NCBI GenBank assembly: GCA_937967375.1
Contig: CALCJF010000098.1
Coordinates: 1-58,103 of the forward strand
Reading direction: 5' to 3'
DNA: 58,103 bases
Source of the DNA: an uncultured Leucobacter sp.
GTDB taxonomy: Bacteria > Actinomycetota > Actinomycetes > Actinomycetales > Microbacteriaceae
A program made the translations under genes and the position numbers. Below, in pieces: positions 24,754 to 33,704 of the stretch. The notes beneath the pieces are model-generated. The model worked only from the letters and a program-made list of their open reading frames with translations, made no database searches and had not been told where the DNA came from. Within the stretch, counting starts at the first letter, position 1, and each line of letters opens with the position of its first letter.

Positions 24754-26085
24754 ATGAGCGAGACAACATCTACCGCGGCGATTGAGTACGACGCGACTCA
24801 AGAGCTGAGCGTCAAAGACGCGAACAAGGTCGCCGTCGGCGCCCTGATCGGTACCGCCCTCGAGTGGTACGACTTCTTCCTCTTCTCGGCCGCTGCCGCG
24901 CTCGTGTTCAACGTGCAGTACTTCACGAGCGAGAACGCGTCTGCTGCGGCGATGGCATCGTTCGCGACCTTCGGTGTGGGTCTCGCCGCCCGCCCGATCG
25001 GTGGCATCATCTTCGGCCGCATGGGCGACCGCATCGGCCGCCGCAAGGTGCTGATGATCACGATCATCGGCATCGGCATAGTCACCGGCCTCATCGGCAT
25101 GCTGCCGACCTACGCGGCGATCGGTATTGCTGCGCCGGTACTGCTCGTGCTGCTGCGCGTGCTGCAGGGCCTCTTCGTGGGTGGCGAGTGGTCGGGCGCA
25201 ATGACGCTCGTCGTCGAAAACGCCCCGCTGCACCTGCGTGCGCGCTACGCTGCGATCCCGCAGATCGGTTCGCCCATCGGCACGATCCTCTCGTCGGGTG
25301 GCTTCTTCGTTATGACGCTCGTCTTCTCGCAAGACAGCTTCAACGCGTGGGGCTGGCGTATCCCGTTCCTGATCGCGCTGCCGCTGCTGGCCCTCGCCAT
25401 CTACATCCGCTCGAGGCTCGAAGAGTCGCCGGTCTTCCGCCAGCTCGAAGAGTCGGGTGAGGTCGTCAAGAGCCCTGTGCTCACCACTTTCAAGAACAGC
25501 TGGAAGCAGATCATCGTCGGTATGGCCGCAGCGCTGCTCGGTGTTGGCGGGTTCTACCTCGTGACCGCGTTCTGCGTGTGGTACGGCGTGAACGTGCTCG
25601 GCTACAGCGCTTCGCTGTTGCTGCTCGGCAGCATGGTCGCCGCGTTCGTCGAGATCTTTGTGCTGCTCTGGGGCGGTCAGCTCGGCACCAAGTTTGGCGC
25701 CAGCCGCGTGATCCTCTGGGGCGGCATCCTCTCGGCAGTCGTCGCATGGCCCGCCTTCCTCATGCTCAGCTCGGGCAACCCCGTGCTCGTCGTCATCGCA
25801 ATGACCCTCGCAGTGGCCGCGCTCTCGCTGCCCTACGCTGCATCGGGTTCGGTGCTGACCGGCCTGTTCCCCGCGAAGACCCGTTACACCGGCGTCGGCC
25901 TCGCGCAGAACACCGCAGGCATGATCTCGGGCTTCATTCCGCTGCTCGCAACCGGTTTTGTCGCTTCGACCGACGGGGCGTGGTGGCCCGCAGCAGCAAT
26001 GCTCGTCTTCCTGTCGCTCTTCACCGCCTTTGCCGGTGCGATCGCCCCGAAGCTGAGCGTGAAGCTGCCCGGCTTCAAACACTAG
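24754..26085 (+). CDS. MHS-family (metabolite:H+) MFS symporter
   Basis: A 443-residue major-facilitator protein with 12 expected membrane helices. The MHS subfamily is shown by ALIGTALEWYDFFLFSAAAA (about residues 30-49, the acidic/aromatic first helix), ARPIGGIIFGRMGDRIGRRK (MFS motif A, about 86-105), LQGLFVGGEWSGA and RIPFLIALP. Relatives import organic acids, osmolytes or aromatic acids with protons; the substrate here is unknown. ATG 24754 follows GGAGAGCT. It is the first gene of the cluster and is followed by a hairpin and then the ThDP enzyme. Confidence 0.85.
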   Translation: MSETTSTAAIEYDATQELSVKDANKVAVGALIGTALEWYDFFLFSAAAALVFNVQYFTSENASAAAMASFATFGVGLAARPIGGIIFGRMGDRIGRRKVLMITIIGIGIVTGLIGMLPTYAAIGIAAPVLLVLLRVLQGLFVGGEWSGAMTLVVENAPLHLRARYAAIPQIGSPIGTILSSGGFFVMTLVFSQDSFNAWGWRIPFLIALPLLALAIYIRSRLEESPVFRQLEESGEVVKSPVLTTFKNSWKQIIVGMAAALLGVGGFYLVTAFCVWYGVNVLGYSASLLLLGSMVAAFVEIFVLLWGGQLGTKFGASRVILWGGILSAVVAWPAFLMLSSGNPVLVVIAMTLAVAALSLPYAASGSVLTGLFPAKTRYTGVGLAQNTAGMISGFIPLLATGFVASTDGAWWPAAAMLVFLSLFTAFAGAIAPKLSVKLPGFKH

Positions 26086-26112
26086 GCGCCAGCGCTCAGG
26101 CGCATCCCGTAT

Positions 26113-26148
26113 CGGCGGGTGGGGAGGGATCTCTCACCTCACCCGCCG
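26113..26148 (+). terminator. hairpin between transporter and ThDP enzyme genes
   Basis: CGGCGGGTG (26113-26121) pairs perfectly with CACCCGCCG (26140-26148). With no T run it may only partly stop transcription, lowering enzyme relative to transporter expression, or stabilise the upstream mRNA. Confidence 0.55.
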
Positions 26149-26199
26149 AGGCATCTCTCTCGCAGGCCAGAGTTCAGTTCTCGAAAGGAACACCCCAAA

Positions 26200-27882
26200 A
26201 TGTTGCAGTCAGCCGGTCATCTCATCGTTCGCACGCTTGAGGCGCACGGAGTGAAGCGCGTGTACGCGGTCCCTGGCGAGAGCTATCTTGACGTGCTCGA
26301 CGGCCTACATGATTCGGGCATCGAGACCGTCGTCTGCAGGCAAGAGGGCGGCGCGGGCTTTATGGCGCTCGCCGAGGGGCGACTGACTGGCCGGCCCGGC
26401 ATCGCGATGGTGACGCGAGGACCAGGTGCCGCAAACGCGATGATCGCGATTCACACCGCGTGGCAAGACGCGACCGCGATGCTGCTCTTCGTAGGCCTCG
26501 TGCCGGTGAACGATCGTGAGCGCGAGGCGTTCCAGGAGTTCAGTCTGACCGGTTGGTTCGGGCCTACGGCCAAGCGGGTAATGACTATCGATGATCCCGC
26601 TCGCGCGGGCGAGCTCGTGGCCGAGGCCATGCGCATCGCCGCCACGGGGCGCCCGGGGCCGGTCGTTATTGGTCTGCCCGAAGACCTGCTCGTGCGCCAG
26701 GTAGATCGCGACGCTGCGGAAGCGATCGCTCCGGCGGCTCCGGTGCCGAGCCCGGGCGAAGTCGAGGATCTCACCGCACGGCTCGCCCGCGCCGAGCGCC
26801 CCGCATTCGTTGTCGGGGGTGACGGCTGGCAGAGCGGTGAGGGGCGTGAGCTGCTCGCATTTGCCGAGCGTGCAGGCGTGCCCGTGTTCGCCGACTGGCG
26901 CGCCTATGACGCGGTTCCGCACGAGGGGCAGGCCTGGGCCGGGTGGCTCGGTTACGGTCGCACCGATGCTGTTGCCGCGGGCTACGGCAACGCTGATCTG
27001 CTGGTGTTCGTCGGGTGCGGCAGGGCAGACGTGCTGAGCGACGGCTACATCAAGGGCTTCGACGCCGAAACCGTGCTCGTCACCGCCGACCCGAACGCCG
27101 TCATGCATTCCGGCCGCATCGATCGTCACACGCTCGCCACCCCCGCGACGTTCGTCGCGGCGCTCGCCGCGGTTGACCCCGCCACAGCTCGTGGTTCGCG
27201 CGACGACACGTGGATGGAGGGTCGAGCAGAAGCCCAGCGCCGCACCGAGGCCCACCGCGCAGATGCCTCGATCAGCGGCGAAGCACAGGCGATGGATCTC
27301 GGCATCGCGTTCGGCGAGCTCGACGACCGCCTCTCGGGTCAGGCGGTGCTCACCTTCGGTGCGGGCAATGCGACCATCTGGGCTCACCGCTTCGTGAAGC
27401 ACCTGACGCCAGCGAGCCTCGTCGGCGCGCGCAACGGGGCAATGGGCATGGCGGTGCCCGCCGCCGTCGCCGCATCACTCATCTTCCCGAACCGCACCGC
27501 CGTTGCGGTCTGCGGCGACGGCGACTTTCTCATGAACGGGCAGGAGATCGCGACCGCGGTCGCCCACGGCGGAAAGCCGATCATGATCGTGGTCGACAAC
27601 AGCATCTATGGCACGATCGTGCAGCACCAAGAGAAGCACTACCCGGGCCGTCCCTCTGGCACCCGCATGGCAAACCCCGACTTCGCAGCGCTCATGCGCT
27701 CTTTCGGCGGGCACGGCGAACGCGTCGAGACGACCGCCGAGTTCGGTCCGGCGCTCGACCGCGCGCTCGCAGCCGACTCGGCCGCGCTCATCCACGTCAT
27801 CATTCCTGACACCGTGATGCCGCCTGCGAGCAGCGACGTGCCGGCCGATGCAGAACTGAGCGCAGAAGGCGCACGAGCATGA
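26200..27882 (+). CDS. ThDP-dependent enzyme, acetolactate synthase-like
   Basis: A 560-residue enzyme with the three domains of the POX/ALS superfamily. The N-terminal PYR domain has VYAVPGESYLDVLDGL and the catalytic Glu49 in VCRQEGGAGFMA. The central domain spans about 190-330. The C-terminal PP domain carries the ThDP/Mg site GDGDFLMNGQEIATAV (about 438-453) ending in VVDNS. It is not anabolic IlvB, since no IlvN follows, and it sits with a transporter and two hydrolases. It could be a decarboxylase or carboligase for a 2-oxo acid. ATG 26200 has GAAAGGAAC upstream. Its stop overlaps the next start (ATGA). Confidence 0.82.
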   Translation: MLQSAGHLIVRTLEAHGVKRVYAVPGESYLDVLDGLHDSGIETVVCRQEGGAGFMALAEGRLTGRPGIAMVTRGPGAANAMIAIHTAWQDATAMLLFVGLVPVNDREREAFQEFSLTGWFGPTAKRVMTIDDPARAGELVAEAMRIAATGRPGPVVIGLPEDLLVRQVDRDAAEAIAPAAPVPSPGEVEDLTARLARAERPAFVVGGDGWQSGEGRELLAFAERAGVPVFADWRAYDAVPHEGQAWAGWLGYGRTDAVAAGYGNADLLVFVGCGRADVLSDGYIKGFDAETVLVTADPNAVMHSGRIDRHTLATPATFVAALAAVDPATARGSRDDTWMEGRAEAQRRTEAHRADASISGEAQAMDLGIAFGELDDRLSGQAVLTFGAGNATIWAHRFVKHLTPASLVGARNGAMGMAVPAAVAASLIFPNRTAVAVCGDGDFLMNGQEIATAVAHGGKPIMIVVDNSIYGTIVQHQEKHYPGRPSGTRMANPDFAALMRSFGGHGERVETTAEFGPALDRALAADSAALIHVIIPDTVMPPASSDVPADAELSAEGARA

Positions 27883-29522
27883 AGATCGATCTGATTGTCA
27901 GGGCCAGTGAGATCCTCACTCTCGATGAAACTCGTCCGGTAGCGACCGCAGTCGGTATCGCACACGGCCGCATCGTTGGCTTCGATCGCGAGCTCGACGG
28001 CGTCGAAGCCGATCACACGCTCGACTTCGGCGAGGCAACTGTGACGCCGGGCCTCATCGACGCGCACTGCCACACCGCATGGTGGGGGCTCGGGCTCGGC
28101 GCAATCGACCTGAGCCAGGCGCGCGGTCTCGACGAGCTCTACGGCATGATCGAGGCGAAGGTTGCCGAACTTGCGGGCGACCCCGATGCATGGGTGCACG
28201 GCACCGGTTTCAACCAGGCGCATCACGGCGACGAGTTTCCCGATATCGCAAAGCTCGACGAGCTCACCGGCGATCGGCCGCTCTACCTGCGGCACACCTC
28301 GGGGCACGCGTCCATCACGAACACGGCAACGCTGAAGCTTGTCGGGGCGCTCGAAGCCGGTTTCGAGAACCCGACTGGCGGAGTAGTGGTGCGAGACGCA
28401 ACAGGTGCACCAACCGGGCTCGTCGAAGAGGCGGCTCAGGGGCTCGTGCAGGCGCTGCTGCTGCCGTATTCGACTGAACAACTGGTCTCGGCGCTCGACG
28501 CCGCGACTTCGCGCTACGCGGCCGAGGGGATCACCAGTTTTTCTGAGGCCGGCGTAGGCGGAGGGTGGATCGGCCACAGCCCGATCGAGGTCGCCGCATA
28601 TCAGTCGGCTGCAGAGCGGGGCAGCCTGCACGCGCGTGCCCAGCTCATGCCAGCGATGGATGCGCTGCGCCCGCTGACAGGGCATGCCGCTGACTTCGCG
28701 CACGAAGGCGAGGGGGCAGGGCTCGATCTCGGTATCCGTTACGGCTTCGGAGATGACCTGGTTCGGTTCGGACACGTGAAGGTGTTTCTCGACGGCTCGC
28801 TGCTCGGCGCCACCGCCGCAGTCACCGAAGACTACTGCGGTCACGATCACGGCCGTGGCTATCTGCTCGATGCTCCCGAGACATATCGCGAACGCGCCCT
28901 CGGGGCCTACCGGGCCGGGTGGCCGCTCGCCCTGCACGCGATCGGCGACGCAGCTATCGACCTCGCGCTCGACCTGATCGAAGAGGCGACTGAAAAGTAC
29001 GGCGCACGGGCGGTGCCCTGCCGCATCGAACACTTCGGCATCTCTCGACCCGACCAGCTCGAGCGTGGCGGCCGGCTTGGCGTTGCCGTCACCCCGCAAG
29101 CCGGGTTCATCGGCCCGATCGGCGACCAGATGGCCGACAAGGTCGGCGTGGAACGCGAGAATTGGCTCTATCGAGGCCGCTCGATTATCGATGCCGGCAT
29201 GATCCTCGCCGGGTCTTCAGACCTGCCCGTTGCCGACAACAATATTCGTCGCGGCATGCAATCTGCGGTCGATCGCGCGACCGACTCGGGCAAGCTGCTC
29301 GGGGCGGACGAGGCGATCACGCCAGAGGAGGCACTGCGCACGCACACCGAGTGGGCGGCTCGCGCTACCGGGCAAATCGCCGACAAGGGCACTCTCGAGC
29401 GTGGCAAGCTCGCCGACTTCACGGTGTTCTCTGCCTCGCCGCTCACCGCACCGAACATCGCCGAACTCGACATCGTCGCAACGATTGTCGGCGGCGCCCT
29501 CAGCTACGATTCCCGGGCCTAG
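27879..29522 (+). CDS. YtcJ-like metal-dependent amidohydrolase
   Basis: A 547-residue amidohydrolase-superfamily protein. The metal site begins with PGLIDAHCHT (His63 and His65), and later ligands lie in RIEHFG and in ALHAIGDAAIDLALD. The closing SSDLPVADNNI and ERGKLADFTVFSASPL are typical of the YtcJ/NfdA group. Known members deformylate N-substituted formamides or act on other amides, but substrates are diverse. ATGA overlap with the ThDP gene indicates translational coupling and shared function. ATG 27879 is the only start consistent with the conserved N-terminal strand. Confidence 0.83.
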   Translation: MKIDLIVRASEILTLDETRPVATAVGIAHGRIVGFDRELDGVEADHTLDFGEATVTPGLIDAHCHTAWWGLGLGAIDLSQARGLDELYGMIEAKVAELAGDPDAWVHGTGFNQAHHGDEFPDIAKLDELTGDRPLYLRHTSGHASITNTATLKLVGALEAGFENPTGGVVVRDATGAPTGLVEEAAQGLVQALLLPYSTEQLVSALDAATSRYAAEGITSFSEAGVGGGWIGHSPIEVAAYQSAAERGSLHARAQLMPAMDALRPLTGHAADFAHEGEGAGLDLGIRYGFGDDLVRFGHVKVFLDGSLLGATAAVTEDYCGHDHGRGYLLDAPETYRERALGAYRAGWPLALHAIGDAAIDLALDLIEEATEKYGARAVPCRIEHFGISRPDQLERGGRLGVAVTPQAGFIGPIGDQMADKVGVERENWLYRGRSIIDAGMILAGSSDLPVADNNIRRGMQSAVDRATDSGKLLGADEAITPEEALRTHTEWAARATGQIADKGTLERGKLADFTVFSASPLTAPNIAELDIVATIVGGALSYDSRA

Positions 29523-29571
29523 CAGCGTCGGTACCCACCGCGCCCCGACCCACGACTCCGAAGGAACGACC

Positions 29572-30825
29572 ATGACCGATCACACTCGAGACGAAGCCTT
29601 TCTCGCCGACTGGGCGGTTCACTCGCAGTTCGGCGCAGTGCCGGGCACGAACGGTGTCGAGCGCCAGGCGGCAAGCGCCGCCGACGGCGAACAGCGCAAG
29701 TGGTTTGCCGAACTGCTCGAATCGCACGGCTTCTCGGTGCACCGCGACGCGGTCGGCAACCAGTTCGGCCTGCTCGAGCTCGTACCGGGGGCACCATACG
29801 TAGTGACTGGGTCGCACATGGACTCGCAGCCGACTGCCGGTCGCTTCGACGGTGCCTATGGCGTGATGGCGTCGGCTCACGCGTGCTTCAGGGTGGCCGA
29901 TGAACTGCGCGCAAACCCTGCCGACGCGAAGTTCAACCTCGCGATCGTGAACTGGTTCAACGAAGAGGGATCGCGATTCAAACCTTCGATGATGGGTTCT
30001 GGCGTCTTCACCGGCAAGTTCGATCTCGAGGCAACGCTCGAGACCACCGACCCGCACGGCATTACGGTGCGCGACGCGCTCGACGCTATCGGTGAGCGAG
30101 GCGAGTTCGCGGGGCTCGACGTGGCGTCATACGCCGAGATTCACGTGCAGCAGGGCCGCAGCATGGAGGAGGACGGGGTGACGATCGGCCTGGTGAATGC
30201 GACCTGGGCGGCGCACAAATACGACTTCCGCATCACCGGAGAGCAGGCGCACAGCGGCTCAACGCTCATGGCAGACCGGCGCGACGCCCTGCTGGGGGCC
30301 GCTCGCCTCGTCGTGGCGGCGCGCGAGTTGGTCGACGAGTTCGAGCCCGAGGCGCTGCACACGGCTTGCGGCGAGCTGAATGTGTACCCGAACTCGCCGG
30401 TCGTCGTCGCGAGCGAGACACGGCTGCTGCTCGACCTACGCTCGCCGAGCGCCGAGGTGATTCGTGAGGCGCACGAGAAGCTCATGGCGACGATCGAGCG
30501 AGTCGAGCGTGAGGATCGCGTGAGCATCGAGATCGTTGCCGAGCACAGCTGGGATCAGAACCCGTACCCCGAGAGCGGCGTCGAGCTTGCGCGAGAGGTC
30601 GCAGTCGAACTCGGTCTCACCCACGATCGTGTCATGACGGTCGCGGGTCACGACTCGACGAACATGAAAGACACCGTTCCCACGGTGATGCTCTTCGTGC
30701 CGAGCGTGAACGGTGTCTCGCACAACCTCAACGAGTTCACGCGCGACGAAGACCTCGTGGCCGGAGTGAGTCACCTTACCGGGGTCATTCGAAGGCTCGC
30801 CGCCGGGGCACTCGTCGAGGCGTAG
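29572..30825 (+). CDS. M20-family amidase / N-carbamoyl-amino-acid hydrolase-like enzyme
   Basis: A 417-residue zinc hydrolase of the HyuC/beta-ureidopropionase/allantoate amidohydrolase group. Motifs: GSHMDSQPTAGRFDGAYGVM (metal His82 and bridging Asp93), NWFNEEGSRF (catalytic and metal Glu), HVQQGRSME, the substrate-contact ITGEQAHSGSTLMADRRDA, and SVNGVSHNLNEFT near the end. Such enzymes release NH3 and CO2 from N-carbamoyl groups or open related amides. ATG 29572 has GAAGGAACG upstream. It follows the amidohydrolase by 49 bases and closes the catabolic operon. Confidence 0.87.
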   Translation: MTDHTRDEAFLADWAVHSQFGAVPGTNGVERQAASAADGEQRKWFAELLESHGFSVHRDAVGNQFGLLELVPGAPYVVTGSHMDSQPTAGRFDGAYGVMASAHACFRVADELRANPADAKFNLAIVNWFNEEGSRFKPSMMGSGVFTGKFDLEATLETTDPHGITVRDALDAIGERGEFAGLDVASYAEIHVQQGRSMEEDGVTIGLVNATWAAHKYDFRITGEQAHSGSTLMADRRDALLGAARLVVAARELVDEFEPEALHTACGELNVYPNSPVVVASETRLLLDLRSPSAEVIREAHEKLMATIERVEREDRVSIEIVAEHSWDQNPYPESGVELAREVAVELGLTHDRVMTVAGHDSTNMKDTVPTVMLFVPSVNGVSHNLNEFTRDEDLVAGVSHLTGVIRRLAAGALVEA

Positions 30826-30864
30826 GGGGCCGTAAGAGCGCGCACGTCGGGTCGACAGCGCAAG

Positions 30865-31932
30865 CTACTGTTGAGGCCCCTGCGGGTACTGGGCCTCCGG
30901 TGCCGCCGCCCACGCTGCGGGGTCGGTGTGCGCCTCCGGCACCTCGGGCAGGGGCAGCTGCTGCTCGGCTGACTGCTGCGTGCCGAGCTGTGCGCGCTTC
31001 GCCGACCGGCGACGCTTGCTCGCACGCACGAGCAGGATGATCGCGAAGGTGATGATCGCCGCGATGACGAGCCACGGCAACAGTATGCCGAGCAGCACGA
31101 GGGCGCCGGCTCCGGCGGCGGTGAGCGAGCTCAGGCCCGCGAGCAGGCCCTCCCAGAAGTTAGACGGGCCGCCTGGAATCGCCGCGCTCGGCGTGGTGAA
31201 TGAGACCCAGATCGTCGCTTCGTCGACCTGACCTTCGAGCATGTTGAGCTGAGCCTTGAGGCTGTCGAGCTCTGCTTGGCGGGCAGAAAGTGCCGACTCT
31301 GCCTCGATGAGTTCGCTGGTCGTCGCCGAGCCTGCCATCAGCTCGGTGAGGCGAGCGACTGAGCTCTCGAGCGCTTCGACTCGGGCCTGCAGATCGACGT
31401 GCTGCGCGGTAACATCGTCGGCCGAGATGCTCTGGTCGAGCACGTTGCCGAGCCCGCCAAGCGAGTCGAGCGCCTCGGTGAGCTTGTCCTGCGGCACGCG
31501 CACCGTGAGGCTCGCGCCCTCCGCGCCTCCTGCGCCGGTGTTGCTGAGCGATTGGGCCTCGATGCGCCCGCCCAGCGACTCGGCCACCTTCGTTGCCTCT
31601 CCGACGGCGCTCTGGGGATCCTTGACCTCGATGGTGACACTGCCCGTCGTGATCACCGAGCGCTTCGCGTTATTCGACGTGGCCTGCCCCGCAGACGCGA
31701 GGGCTTCTTCTCTCGACATGTTTGCGCCGCCGGTATTTGGGGCGAGCGGGTTGCTTGCATCATTCTGTGCTGCTTCGACGCTCGAGTAGTCGGGTGCGCC
31801 GCCGTCCAGTGACCTCGCGGGCACGTAGCTCCCTGAGCCGTTCTGCATCGAGCAGGCGGCGAGCGGAACCGTGAGCAAAAGGGCCGCGGTCGCCACGGCG
31901 ATCCTCGTGTGCTTTGCGAGTGTGGGTTGCAT
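30865..31932 (-). CDS. DUF4349 lipoprotein
   Basis: A 355-residue exported protein. The signal peptide has the lipobox LAAC (Cys27). A linker (about 28-85) is followed by the DUF4349 domain with RSVITTGSVTIEVKDPQSAV and RVPQDKLTEALDSLGGLGNV. A coiled coil of heptads lies at about 165-240 (ARVEALESSVARLTELM, ALSARQAELDSLKAQLNMLE). A C-terminal membrane helix (about 275-310) precedes a basic RASKRRRSAKRA stop-transfer and a proline/glutamine tail. The function is unknown; related proteins are anchored at both ends in the envelope. GGAGACACC precedes ATG 31932. Confidence 0.8.
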   Translation of the reverse strand: MQPTLAKHTRIAVATAALLLTVPLAACSMQNGSGSYVPARSLDGGAPDYSSVEAAQNDASNPLAPNTGGANMSREEALASAGQATSNNAKRSVITTGSVTIEVKDPQSAVGEATKVAESLGGRIEAQSLSNTGAGGAEGASLTVRVPQDKLTEALDSLGGLGNVLDQSISADDVTAQHVDLQARVEALESSVARLTELMAGSATTSELIEAESALSARQAELDSLKAQLNMLEGQVDEATIWVSFTTPSAAIPGGPSNFWEGLLAGLSSLTAAGAGALVLLGILLPWLVIAAIITFAIILLVRASKRRRSAKRAQLGTQQSAEQQLPLPEVPEAHTDPAAWAAAPEAQYPQGPQQ

Positions 31933-32123
31933 GGTGTCTCCTTCGCGCAGGGGCGTTGCTGGCGGCCGCTAGGGTGGGCTGACGTTCGGGCTATTGTTCG
32001 AAAAGCTTAGGTGTGCGGGCCGAGGCGCGGCGGCAAGCCTGCTGTGAATCGCGTGCGGGTTATGCAATCGATATCTGCCGGCGGGCGAGGTATGCGAGCG
32101 GGTGGGCTCCCAGCTGTATCGGC

Positions 32124-32129
32124 TACGCT
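32124..32129 (+). promoter_or_regulatory. -10 hexamer TACGCT of the DUF177-rpmF operon
   Basis: TACGCT ends exactly 6 bases before GTG 32136. Confidence 0.55.
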
Positions 32130-32135
32130 GTATCG

Positions 32136-32687
32136 GTGACCAGCATGCGCGTATACGAAGAAAGCATTCGTGACATTTACAATCGTCCCGGCGAGATGCG
32201 CGAACGCGAGCGCAGCTTCACCGCGCCAGAGGCATTTGGTGAAGGTCTTGCGTCGGTGCACGAGGGCGAAAACATCGATCTCGACGTGCGCCTCGAGTCG
32301 GTGCACGAGGGCATTCTGGCCTCGGTAGAGGTGCACACGACGATGCACGCGCAGTGCGGTCGGTGCCTCAAAGAGTTCACCTCACCGTTTCGAGTCGAAT
32401 TTCAAGAGCTTTTCGCGTATACTCCTACGGAGGCCGAAGAGTATGGGGTTCACGGTGATCACGTGAATCTTGAACCCCCGCTCCGAGACGCGGTAGTGCT
32501 TGCACTGCCGTTTCAGCCTGTGTGCCGCCCAGATTGCCCTGGTCTCGACCCCGAGACCGGCGAGATGCGCGATGCCGAGGCTGCAGCTGAGTCTGCCGTG
32601 GTTGATCCGCGATGGGCTGCGCTGGCCGGGTTGCTGGCCGAAGAAAAAGACGTGAGCGCCGAACCCGGCCGCTCAGAAAGCAAGTAG
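32136..32687 (+). CDS. DUF177 (YceD) family protein
   Basis: A 183-residue protein of the YceD family, which is linked to 23S rRNA accumulation and large-subunit assembly. Two Cys pairs, CGRC (about residues 73-76) and CRPDC (about 130-134), probably hold a metal ion, as in other members. The motif MRDAEAAAE and a DPRWAALAGL C-terminus match the family. It is directly upstream of rpmF, its conserved partner, with 13 bases between them. GTG 32136 is chosen by the leaderless -10; ATG 32145 is possible. Confidence 0.85.
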   Translation: MTSMRVYEESIRDIYNRPGEMRERERSFTAPEAFGEGLASVHEGENIDLDVRLESVHEGILASVEVHTTMHAQCGRCLKEFTSPFRVEFQELFAYTPTEAEEYGVHGDHVNLEPPLRDAVVLALPFQPVCRPDCPGLDPETGEMRDAEAAAESAVVDPRWAALAGLLAEEKDVSAEPGRSESK

Positions 32688-32700
32688 GAAAGAGAGCATC

Positions 32701-32904
32701 ATGGCTGTTCCCAAGCGGAAGATGTCGCGTTCGAACACCCGTCACCGCCGTTCGGCGTGGAAGGCCGTCGCGCCGAAGCTGGTAAAGACCGAGGAGAACG
32801 GTCGCACCGTGTACAGCCTCGCGCACCGCGCACGCGTGGTCGAGGATTCGCAGGGCAACGCTCTGTTCCTCGAGTACAAGGGCCGTAAGGTAGCTGACGC
32901 GTAA
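32701..32904 (+). CDS. rpmF: 50S ribosomal protein L32
   Basis: A 67-residue large-subunit protein. MAVPKRKMSRSNTRHRRSAW is the invariant bL32 N-terminus. There are no cysteines, so this is the zinc-free form. GAAAGAGAGC precedes the ATG, a strong ribosome binding site, and it is cotranscribed with DUF177. It is slightly longer than usual at the C-terminus (LEYKGRKVADA). Confidence 0.96.
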   Translation: MAVPKRKMSRSNTRHRRSAWKAVAPKLVKTEENGRTVYSLAHRARVVEDSQGNALFLEYKGRKVADA

Positions 32905-32974
32905 CCATTCGTAGGCGGCGAAAGCTGTCATCGAATAGGTGCGTGGTTGCTAGCTCCTTCGGGCAACGAAACTT

Positions 32975-33703
32975 ATGGGAAAGCCGTCGAAATCACTTCA
33001 GGGTGAGATCGACGGCTTTCTTGCACCCTTCGGGGTTTCGGTAGACCCAGATCTGCTGCGTCTTGCGTTGACGCACCGCTCGTGGGCCTACGAAAACGGT
33101 GGATCGCCGCACAACGAGCGCCTGGAATTCTTGGGCGATTCGATCTTGGGGCAGGCCGTGACGGTGAAGCTGTTCACTGAATACCCCGATCTTTCGGAGG
33201 GTGAGCTTTCTCGTCGCAGGGCCGCGCTCGTCTCGAGTGTGGCACTCGCCGAGGTCGCGCGCGGCATCGGCGTGGGCGAGCAGCTGCTGCTCGGCGTCGG
33301 CGAAGAGCGCAGCGGGGGTCGTGAGAAAGAATCTCTGCTGGCCGACGCGGTCGAGGCGATCATCGGCGCCGTCTACCTGTCGAACGACCCGCACGTCGCG
33401 GCGGCGTTCGTGCTGCAGCTCATCGAGCCGCTGCTGGCAGACCCCGAGCGCTTCACGATTTCGCTCGACCCGAAGACCACGGTGCAAGAAGAGGCCGACG
33501 CTCGTGGTGTGCCCCGGCCGGTGTACGACATCGTCGGGTCTGGCCCCGACCACGACCGGCGTTTTCAAGCGACGGTTGAGCTCGACGGGGTGCTCGGCAG
33601 CGGCTCCGGCATCAGCAAGAAAGCTGCCGAGATCGCCGCGGCTCGCAAGCTGGTCACTCAGCTGCGCGACCAGGGCAAACTGAAGCACCGCAAGAGCCGC
33701 TGA
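32975..33703 (+). CDS. rnc: ribonuclease III
   Basis: A 242-residue double-strand-specific RNase that processes rRNA precursors and structured mRNAs. The signature HNERLEFLGDSIL (residues 46-58) holds active-site Glu and Asp, and LLADAVEAIIGAVYL holds the second pair. A dsRNA-binding domain (about 155-232) follows with TTVQEEADARGVPRP and GISKKAAEIAAARKLV. ATG 32975 begins MGKPSKSL. mutM starts 1 base after its stop, so the two are cotranscribed. Confidence 0.95.
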   Translation: MGKPSKSLQGEIDGFLAPFGVSVDPDLLRLALTHRSWAYENGGSPHNERLEFLGDSILGQAVTVKLFTEYPDLSEGELSRRRAALVSSVALAEVARGIGVGEQLLLGVGEERSGGREKESLLADAVEAIIGAVYLSNDPHVAAAFVLQLIEPLLADPERFTISLDPKTTVQEEADARGVPRPVYDIVGSGPDHDRRFQATVELDGVLGSGSGISKKAAEIAAARKLVTQLRDQGKLKHRKSR

Positions 33704-33704
33704 C

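Noticed and set aside
26200..27882. Assignment of the ThDP enzyme as biosynthetic acetolactate synthase (ilvB)
   Set aside because: No ilvN/ilvC neighbours, catabolic context, and divergent middle domain; only superfamily membership is supported.
27639..29099. 486-codon antisense frame under the ThDP enzyme and amidohydrolase
   Set aside because: Shadow of two genes with intact catalytic motifs and ATGA coupling on the + strand.
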